64,000 nt of DNA from Luteolibacter yonseiensis (lineage in GTDB: Bacteria; Verrucomicrobiota; Verrucomicrobiia; Verrucomicrobiales; Akkermansiaceae). The position numbers were made by a program, and so were the translations under genes. Numbering within the stretch: position 1 is the stretch's first letter; every line of letters starts with the position of its first letter. This document shows positions 46,857 through 55,900 of the stretch, piece after piece. A model generated the notes under the pieces. The model did not search any database, was not told the DNA's origin, and worked only from the letters and a program-made list of their open reading frames with translations. The stretch spans positions 682,001-746,000 of the forward strand of contig NZ_JAENIK010000004.1 of assembly GCF_016595465.1 (NCBI RefSeq). The letters run 5' to 3'.

Positions 46857-47804
46857 ATGAGTTCCCCGCCCGCCATCGACATCCGTTCCCTCCGTGTGGA
46901 CTACGGAAATTTCGTTGCCGTGAACGACCTCACGCTGCAAGTCCCGCCTGGCGAGGTCTTCGGCATTGTCGGGCCGAACGGAGCGGGGAAAACCAGCACA
47001 TTCCGTGTCCTGACCACTCTCATGGAGCCCACCTACGGCGAGGTCATCCTGAGTGGCGTGGATGTCTTGGAAGACATCGAGTCCGCACGGCGCATCATCG
47101 GCTACATGCCGGATCTCGCACCTGTTCCGTCCGATTTGAAAGTATGGGAGTTCCTCGATTTCCACGCGAATGCCTACGGCATCGGAAACAGGGCGCAACG
47201 CCGCGACCGGGTCGCCGAGTGCCTGGAGGAGGTGGACCTCACGAACCAGCGCGACAGCTGGTGCAACAAGCTTTCACGCGGCCAGACCCAGCGGGTCGTC
47301 CTTGCGAAAACCCTTCTCCACCGTCCGCGTGTCCTCATCCTGGACGAACCCGCCAGCGGGCTCGATCCGCTGGCCCGGCGGGATCTCCGGCATGCCCTGC
47401 GCAAACTCGCCGCCACCGGAGCCACCGTTTTCGTCAGTTCGCACATCCTCAGCGAGCTCGCGGAGATGTGCACCTCCCTCTGTGTGATGAACCGGGGAAA
47501 ACTCCTTGCCTCCGGCACGGTCGAGCAGGTCCGCGAGCAACTGGGCAGCAACGAACGCACCCTGACGGCCAGCCTGCTCAGCGGCCACGAACAGGCCGCC
47601 GAATGGCTTTCGGCACAGCCCGCCGTGCATGATCTGCAGCGGTCGGGGCAGCAGATCATCTTCGGCTACAAGGGCAGCGACGAATCACAGGCGGACCTCA
47701 TGGCCGGGCTGGTCCGACTCGGAGTGAGGATGCGCGCGTTCGAGGAAAAGCGTTCGTCCTTCGAGGACATCCTCGTGGAGGTGGCAGAAAGCAACCGCAA
47801 CTGA
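46857..47804 (+). CDS. ABC transporter ATP-binding protein
   Basis: Nucleotide-binding subunit of an ABC exporter of the Nod/CcmA-like (ABC-2) class. Walker A 'GPNGAGKTS', a Q-loop region, the signature 'LSRGQTQRV' and Walker B 'VLILDEPASGLDP' with the H-loop 'FVSSHILSEL' are all present. The 315 residues include a C-terminal extension typical of ABC-2 ATPases. The stop overlaps the permease start by 1 nt (TGATG). Confidence 0.95.
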   Translation: MSSPPAIDIRSLRVDYGNFVAVNDLTLQVPPGEVFGIVGPNGAGKTSTFRVLTTLMEPTYGEVILSGVDVLEDIESARRIIGYMPDLAPVPSDLKVWEFLDFHANAYGIGNRAQRRDRVAECLEEVDLTNQRDSWCNKLSRGQTQRVVLAKTLLHRPRVLILDEPASGLDPLARRDLRHALRKLAATGATVFVSSHILSELAEMCTSLCVMNRGKLLASGTVEQVREQLGSNERTLTASLLSGHEQAAEWLSAQPAVHDLQRSGQQIIFGYKGSDESQADLMAGLVRLGVRMRAFEEKRSSFEDILVEVAESNRN

Positions 47805-49471
47805 TGAACACGCAACAACCCATCGTCCATTCCGCATGGAACATCCGGCGCAACCCGATCTTCCTGCGTTATTGCCAATCCCGCCTGCGGCCCCAGGGCC
47901 TCGGCATCGCATTGCTCATCGCGTTGCTCATCTCCGGCTTCATCTATTTCCTGAGCCGGGCCATCGCCCTTCATCAGGGACTTGCCCCCATGGATGCGGA
48001 GCGGGTCACCATCCTCCCGCTGCTGGTTTTCCAAGCGCTCATCCTCTTCATCATGGGCACGGCGCTCGTTTCCGGCGGCATGACCGCGGAGAAGGATGAG
48101 GGCGTGATCGATTACCAGAGGCTGATCCCCATGTCCCCGTTGTCAAAAGTGCTGGGATATCTCTTCGGCCTTCCCGTCCGTGAGCATGTGATGGTCCTCG
48201 CCACGCTGCCCTTCACCATCCGCGCGTTATGGGTCGGGCAGGTGGAGATGAGCTCCTGGCTTCCGCTCTACACCGTTTTCTTCACCTCCGCGCTGACCTA
48301 TCACCTCACCGGCCTTCTGACCGGCACAGTCATCCGCAACCGCCGTTGGGCGTTCCTCGCCTCCATCGGCATCGTGACCAGTCTCTACACCATCGTGCCC
48401 CAGGTGGCGAAGTTCGGCCTGGTGTTTTTCAAATACCTCACCATCCACCCGGTCCTGGCCGAATGCCTGCCCGGCATCCTGCCACGCACCGCCGGCGCCA
48501 TCGTCGCCACCGGCCAGCGCATCGCTCCCACGGTGAAGTTCTTCAATCTCGATTTTCCCGAGACCGCGTTCACGGTCTTCTGCCAGGGCGGGCTGATCCT
48601 CACCTTCATCGTCATGCTCTGCCGCAGGTGGCGCAAGCAGGAGTCCCTGCTGCTCGGCAAGGTCTGGGCCACGGGATTCTTCGTCTGGATCCAGCTGCTT
48701 CTGTTGGGGAACGCGCTGCCGATGATCGACCCTGGCAACCTTTTCCCCTCCCGCGCTCTCGCCGGAGGACTCTTCCGCATCGTTCCCCGCGCCACCAGCA
48801 TCGATTGGGTGCCACAACCCTCGGAAGCCGTCGCCATGTCCGGCATCTACGGCCTGGTGACATTGCTCATCCTCTGTGTGCTCATCTCGATCATCACACC
48901 GGGTGAGGACATCCAGATCCGCGGCTGGCGTCGTGTCCGCAAGGAAGGTGGGAATTCGCTGCCCATCCTCTCGGATGCCGCGACGGCTTCCGGCTGGGTC
49001 ATTCTCATGGCCCTCGCGGGCGCGTTGGGTTGGTATGTTTTCACGCAGGCCCTTGTCGAGTCCCGCTGGTTCCCCGGGCATGAACTCCCATTGCGGGTCC
49101 TGGGCATTTTCACACTGGTCCTGCTGTCATTCGCGGTTTGTTATCATTCGCTGCTGGAGGCGAAGGGCGGAAAAATCGTCGGCCTGGCCGTCATCTTCAT
49201 CGGCGTCGTGCCCATGATGGTTGGCGCGGTGCTCAGCGCGACACACGAGCGTCTGATTCCCGCGGCGTCCTGGCTCTTCGGCCTCTCTCCCTCGAGCGGC
49301 CCCATCTATGCCGCCATCGTGGAGCTCTCCATCTCCGAGCTGCCGCCGAACCTCGCGAAGTCCGTCCCCCGCGCGTTCTACTTCTGGCAGGCCATCGCTT
49401 TTCTAACCGCGGCGTGGCTTGCGACACAGCTGCGCGCGGCGAGAAAGGCCATCGCGACGAAGGAGGATTGA
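47804..49471 (+). CDS. ABC-2 type transporter permease
   Basis: Membrane subunit partnered with the preceding ATPase. It has 555 residues with about 12 hydrophobic segments ('LGIALLIALLISGFIYFLSR' near residue 30, 'GTALVSGGMTAEKDEGVIDY' loop). The early loop after the second segment is the conserved ABC-2 coupling region. It overlaps the ATPase gene by 1 nt. The exported substrate is not evident. Confidence 0.85.
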   Translation: MNTQQPIVHSAWNIRRNPIFLRYCQSRLRPQGLGIALLIALLISGFIYFLSRAIALHQGLAPMDAERVTILPLLVFQALILFIMGTALVSGGMTAEKDEGVIDYQRLIPMSPLSKVLGYLFGLPVREHVMVLATLPFTIRALWVGQVEMSSWLPLYTVFFTSALTYHLTGLLTGTVIRNRRWAFLASIGIVTSLYTIVPQVAKFGLVFFKYLTIHPVLAECLPGILPRTAGAIVATGQRIAPTVKFFNLDFPETAFTVFCQGGLILTFIVMLCRRWRKQESLLLGKVWATGFFVWIQLLLLGNALPMIDPGNLFPSRALAGGLFRIVPRATSIDWVPQPSEAVAMSGIYGLVTLLILCVLISIITPGEDIQIRGWRRVRKEGGNSLPILSDAATASGWVILMALAGALGWYVFTQALVESRWFPGHELPLRVLGIFTLVLLSFAVCYHSLLEAKGGKIVGLAVIFIGVVPMMVGAVLSATHERLIPAASWLFGLSPSSGPIYAAIVELSISELPPNLAKSVPRAFYFWQAIAFLTAAWLATQLRAARKAIATKED

Positions 49472-49907
49472 GAGGGACTACGGGAATCCATCGGCATACC
49501 GCCGGATAATCCTGTGGTGAAAGGGCCGGTGAGGATAGTAAACATGTGAACTTGGAAAAGAGCGGCTACAAGGCGGCTTGAACGATTGGGCTGGACGGAA
49601 TCTTCCTGTTCTGTGACGGATGTTAGAAGTCGGGCAAGCCATGTCTTTTTCGCCAACCTTCCGGAACCCGTATCCCGTGCACCCTCCGCCAAGGGAGCAT
49701 TTCCATGGGAGCATACGCGAACTGAGTGATCGCCACTGGGGGAGTTGGGATCACCCGCCGGCCCGATGCATCGGGCGCAGGTTTTTTCTCCCTCCGATCC
49801 CGGGATTGTGAAATCCTTCCCCAGATCCTGTGACCGTCGTCCCTCCCGTCACGATCTGACTGCCGCAGCTGATCGGATCGGCCGGTAAAAAATAACATTC
49901 TTCAACT
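49472..49907. other. Intergenic region before the RHS gene
   Basis: No gene is supported in these 436 bp. It holds an inverted repeat GTGATC ... GATCAC (about 49728-49753) and the hairpin described at 49761. An AT-rich stretch (GGTAAAAAATAACATTC) precedes the RHS start. I found no match to a riboswitch class I know. Confidence 0.5.
49761..49787 (+). terminator. Terminator-like hairpin upstream of the RHS gene
   Basis: A perfect 16-bp palindrome GCCCGATGCATCGGGC followed by GCAGG and six T. It is 290 bp after the ABC permease stop and 120 bp before the RHS start, so it could end the exporter transcript or act as an attenuator for RHS. Confidence 0.55.
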
Positions 49908-52900
49908 ATGTTTGGTGAAAAATCAATGCTGAGATCCTGGTTCCTGCAGTTCATCGTCACGGTGGTTCTGATCACCTCGATGAATGTCTCCGCGCTGCCG
50001 CCCTCATGGTGGAGTGCGGCGGATTCCGCTGGCAAAAAGGTCATCGACACGTCGGTGACCGATCCGAACAATTACGGACCGGTCAACATCGGCCAGGCGA
50101 AGTTCGTCGCGAAGCGCGCGATCGAGGCGTTGCGGATCCATGCGCCCGTGGTGGCGGACCAGATCGAGTCCGACCTCGTGGGCAGCGGGAAGATCATCCC
50201 CAGTTGGACTGTCCCCGCCGCCGGAACGGAGGAGGCGAAAGACCAGTATTCACCATTGCAGGTCGGCCAGCTCAAGGCGATCGCGGATCCCTTCTACCGC
50301 AGGCTCAACGCCCATGACCCCGCCTGGCTGAACGCCCAGCTGCTGGCGAACATGACCAAGGATCCAGCCGACAGCGCCAACTATTTTCCCTGGACCTCCA
50401 GCACGTCGGACGACGACAACCGCGCCATCGCGACGATCGGACAGTTGAAGGCCGTGTTTTCCCTTCATTTCGATACCGTGACCGATCAGGTGCAGGTCCT
50501 CAACAGCGGCAACATGCGCCGGCTGCAGGTGGCTGGGAACCTGCTGGTGAAGGTGACCGCGCCCGACGGCACCCCGCAGTCCGGGGTCCACCTCCAGTTC
50601 ACCCGGCTGAGCGGTGACGGCGGTTTCCCCGGTGGGATCACCGACACGGACCGCACCACCAACACCTCCGGCGAGGTTTCCGCCGGCGACTATCTTTCGC
50701 CCGAGGGCGACGTCATCCGGGTCTCCCTCCATACCAGCCAGGGAACCCAGACCGTCTGGCTTCCGGCGAACGTGGCCGGTCCCACCTATACCTACGTGGA
50801 AGGCGAGGGAGGGTGGAACTACTCCCCTCCGACATACAGCCATGCCACAGGCAGGGAGCCCGTGGTTCAGAAACCTCCGATAGATCCTCCCGGCGGAGCC
50901 GGGCCTGTGGAATCGATTCTCAAATATATCGATTACGATGCGACGGTGGAAACCAGATGGACATATACGCCAACGGAAGGTGAGCCTTCCTCAGGAGAAG
51001 CTAGCGCTGTGGTCGAATGGAGGCATGGCGGAATCCATAGGGTCATCAAGACTCCGGAGTATGATGAAAATGGCAATGTGGTTTCCACATCGACTGAAAA
51101 TCGTCCGGATATTTTCAAGGAATCACTGAATACGGTCGTGATGGAATTCGGTGCGGCTGCATACCACATCGACGATGACGATGGGGTGTATGATAGCGCT
51201 GGGAGTGTCAGCATGATACTGACCGGAAAGCAGCCGGAAGGTTACACCCTGAAAACAAACCTTGCATATCACTGGAAAGATTACGCCGGGGTGTATGGTT
51301 TTGATCATGGAGTCAATCCTTCGCAAGTGATCGATTTGACGGACGCGGGGACGACCATTGGCATAAATATCGCCAAATCCGGAAGGTCAACTGGATGGAT
51401 CGGTGCAACCATCGGACCGTTCATCAGCAGCGGACCTGGCACCCCTGACCCCGGTGACAGTGGTCTCAGCTGGGATGAACTTGAAAACAATCTGGTCAAG
51501 ATCGATCCTGTGACTCCCAAGAAGCTTAATGCTGAAGTACTCTACAGTATGAGTGTCGATTCCGTCTTTGAGAGTCCACCGCGCTGGGAAATCAGCTCAA
51601 GCAACCCTAATGTATGGGTTTGTCTGATCGGCCCGGATTCGACCAAGAACGATATACAAAGGTGGGATAAAATGCCCAGCTCAAATTCAGATGAATGCGA
51701 CTTTTCATTACGTCCTGGAGTTAAAATCATGAATGCCAATGGCAACGATGGGGAGAGCACGATCACGTTGAAATTTCTCACTTGGGACGGCACAACCATC
51801 GTCGAAAAGAAATTCGACGTGGCGGTCATCGGCAGCTCGGAAGACGAAGACCCTTCCTTCGAATACGGCGAACAGTCCCTGTCAAGCACCATGGCCATCG
51901 AGGAGAGCTCGGGGCCGAAGTACCGCAAAATCGCCCTCAACGGCCGTCCGATATCCGACGAGAAGCCTCAGAACGAAAACGAGAGCGACGAGGAGGATGA
52001 GGAGACCTATGTGGACGCGCTCAGCCGCGAGCTCCACCACTCCACCACGGATGTGTATGTCCCTGTCCCCGGCAGCGACCTGGCCCTGACGGTAAGGAGA
52101 AACGTGACATCGGAGATCTGGAATCCCACCTCGGACCTGCTTCCGAGGGAGGATCCGACGCTGGGCTTCGGTCCGGCGTGGCGTTCGAATTTATCCGCCA
52201 ACATCAGGATCGTCGAGCAGGTCGCGCTTCCGCCCGAGGACCTCGAGGTGAAGCCCGATCCCGGCACGCTGGGTCCTCTCGTCGCACAGGTACCGGTATC
52301 GGAGCGCAAGATGCGTGGGCTTTCCCAACCCGATCCGAACTACGCGTTCGTGACGGATGAAAACGGGGCCACCCACCGCTTCGTGATCGGTTACAACTGG
52401 GGCGCCACCGGCACATCGTTCAGATACTATGTTCCGGCTCCCACCTCGGCGAATGAGAAGGATTCCCATGAGATGTCCTTGGAGGAGGAGGAAGGGAAGC
52501 TGGTTTTCAAAAAACGTCATGGCAACACCCTGGTTTTCCAGGACTGCATCCGCTTTTACACCGAACGCGTGCGGACCTTCGTCAACGGCCTGGGTTCGGG
52601 TGGTTCTCTTGCGCTGGACACCCCGGAAGAAGGAGGGGGCACTCCGAGCAAGAATGGCACCCGGGGTGCCAGGGGCAGTGGCCAGTTGCAGGACTATCGC
52701 TACCTGCGGCTGCTCTCCGTCACGGATCGGACAGGAACCTGCCTGAACTACAATTACGAAGGAGGAAAGGATATCATCCCCACGAGTATCTCCGCGAGCA
52801 TCTCCGCGGCGGACCGTCCCGATCTCGCCATCCACATCAAGGCGGAGAATGGAAAGGTGAAGTCGGTTTTTGATCCTAACGGAAACGAGACCACGTACGA

Positions 52901-55900
52901 CTATCTCACCTCATGTGGCGCGCTCTCGGAGGTGAAGGCCGGCGGGAACAGGATCGCCAAATATGGATACAAACGCTGGTATGAGCCTGACCCGAAAAAG
53001 AACGTCACCAATGCGGAAGGCGCATCGCTGCTGAGCTGGGCGACAGGCTCCGCGGGACCGTTTCAATATGAGGAAGGGACCCAGCATCTGGACGTGTTTT
53101 CCATCACGGACGCCATGGACAATACCGTGGAGTTCACCTACACGCCGGACCGGAGCCACCTGGTGGAGGCGACGAGCCGCTTCGCAGGGATAGCGGCGGG
53201 CGTTCTGTCAGACCAGGGGAAATCCACGTCGATCTATCCCGCCGCCGGCTATCCTCCGGATGTTTCCAGGATCGACCTTCCCAATGGTGGCGTCGTCCGG
53301 ATCGGCAATTCTTCCTCAATCGCCGCAGCACCCGGTGGCACGGTCCTGCCGGATTCCTCGAAACACACGACGGTGCTGGATGCCGGGAACCATCGGCGCA
53401 CCTACTATTGGTCGGAGTGCGTTTCCGCGCAAATCAATCAACTCCAACTTGGTTACGAGCAGCGGATGCCGGTCGGGGGGATTGATCGGCTCATCAACAA
53501 GACTCCGCAAAGCACGGGCACAACCCATAATGTCAACGCCACCGGAACGGCGTCGCTCCACACCTTTTACACGAAGATGGCGATCCTGCATGATGAGGGA
53601 GGCTCCGAGACATTCACATTCGACCATCTTGCGGGATGCGCCGTGAAGTCGGTCAAGGACTTCAGCGGGAACGAGACCCGTTTCGGCTACGGCGAGAGCT
53701 TTGTCCCTGGCGCGCCACCGCTTGCTTTCTCCCCCAAGGACGGAGGCCTCGGCACGCTCTACAGTTCGAAGCCCACCTCGCAGACCGACGCGCTCCTGCG
53801 CAGGAAGAAGTTTGTCTATGGGCAGAAAGGAATGCTCGAGCAGACGCACGACCACAACAACCACATCACGGATTACGGAGTGGATGACATGGGCCGGACG
53901 ACCCGTGAACTGACCACCCACGGCGGAAACACCCTTTCCGAAACGGAGATCGCCTACCACACAAACACATCTGAAACGGTCTCCACCGCCACGGGGTTCC
54001 CCGGATTCGTCATCCGCCGCACGGTGAAAAACACCGGCGTGTTCGCCTCTTCCTCGGACCCCTCCTGGGTCCAGCCGCTGACACAGCTTTACGAGCCGGA
54101 CGCGCAAGGCCGCGTCAGCCGCCAGGCGACGGACATGAACGGCAGCAACACCATCGATGCCGGCGACCTCGTCACCTCGTTCACCTACGACCGGAACGGC
54201 AACAAGCTCTCCGAGACCAATCCCTCCGGCTCCACCACCTGGTTCCGCTACGACGTGCGGAACCGCCTCACCGGCGTGACCCATCCGGACGGCACGGAGA
54301 AGAAGATCATCTACGACATCAGGGGAAAAAAGGTCCTCGAATACGACGAACGTGGCATCGCCTCGGGCTACGTTTACGACGCGCGCGGGCGGTTGACCAA
54401 GACCATCCGCGACATGAACGGCAACCTGGCGCAGACTCCCACCGGACTCACCGGCATCAATCCCGGCGTGGATATCATCACGGAGATGGTCTACAATCAG
54501 GTTGACTCGCTGGAGCAGGTCAAGGACCCGCGCGGGTATGTTTCGGTCACCGAGTACGACCACCTGCAGCGGCCGAAGAAAAAAATCACTCCCGGGCCGA
54601 CGTGGCCGGTCGGCGTGGCCCCGGACGACAGCGCCGCCAACCAGGTCACCCGTCTGTTCTACGACGGACCCAATGCTGGCGCGACGAGCTTCGATGTCTC
54701 CGGCTTCAAGCCGACGAAGATCGTGGACCCGCGCGGCTACGCCAGCCTCTTCGTTTACGACGAGCTCTACCGCCTCAAGGAAAGCCGCGTCCAATACTCG
54801 CTGTCTCCCGAGCGCTATGCTGTCACGGAAAACACCTACGACTCCGTCAGCGGCGGCATCGACCACGTTTATGAGAAACGCCGGCCCGTCACGGCGGACG
54901 GCACGTCCGTCGCCGGCACATGGGGCGACCAACGCCACACCCACACCCTTTACGACGACCTCTACCGTCCCACCACTGTCACTGTTTACGATACAGGCGG
55001 AGACTCGCAAACCGCCACCGCCCGCACCGCCACCGGTCTGGTGAGGCAGACCACCCGCAGGTTGACCGCCACGGACACCGCCGTCACCGACCTGGAGTAC
55101 GACCGCGCGGGACGGCTGGTGAAAACCATCGCCCCCTCAGTCCCGCTCGACGGGACCGCCACCCTCGTGCGTCCCGAGACCACCACGGTCTACAGCCCGT
55201 CCGGCGCGGTGATCGAAACGGTGGACGCCCGCAACATAAGCACTTGGTTCGTCCACGATGCTCGGGACCGCCTGATCCAGACCATCGCCCCCGCCGTTTA
55301 CGATGCGGACAGCCAGCAGGACAACCGGCCCTCCATCAGCACCACCGCCTACGACAAGTCGGGCAATCCGGTGAAAACCACCAACCCGCGCGGCCACTCC
55401 ACCGTCACCACCTACGACGCCGCGGACCGCGCCATCCAGGTGGCCTTACCGGCCTGCTGGGACGCCGCCACCTCCCAGGAGATCACCCCCGTCACCATCA
55501 CCGGCTACGACCTGGCGGGCAACCCCATCAAGGTCAGCGACGCCAACGGATCGGCCACCGTCAACACCTACGATCCGCTCAACCGCGTCACCACCACCAA
55601 GACCAACCCCGTCGTCCCCGCCACTACCAGCACCCACGCCAACGACCAGACCGTCACCTTCGCCTGGGACAAGGTGGGGAACAAGACCACCGTGACCGAC
55701 GGCCTCGGCCAGGTCACCTCGTTCGAATACGACGGAAAAAACCGCCTCATCGCCACCGTCTGGGACTCCAACGACACCACACGCCGCAAGGTCGATTCTT
55801 CCGAATACGACGCGCTGGTCAAAACCGCCAGCGTCGATCCCCGGGCAAACAGGACCGAGTACAGCTACAACGCCCGCCTGCTGCCCACCGGCAGCACCTG

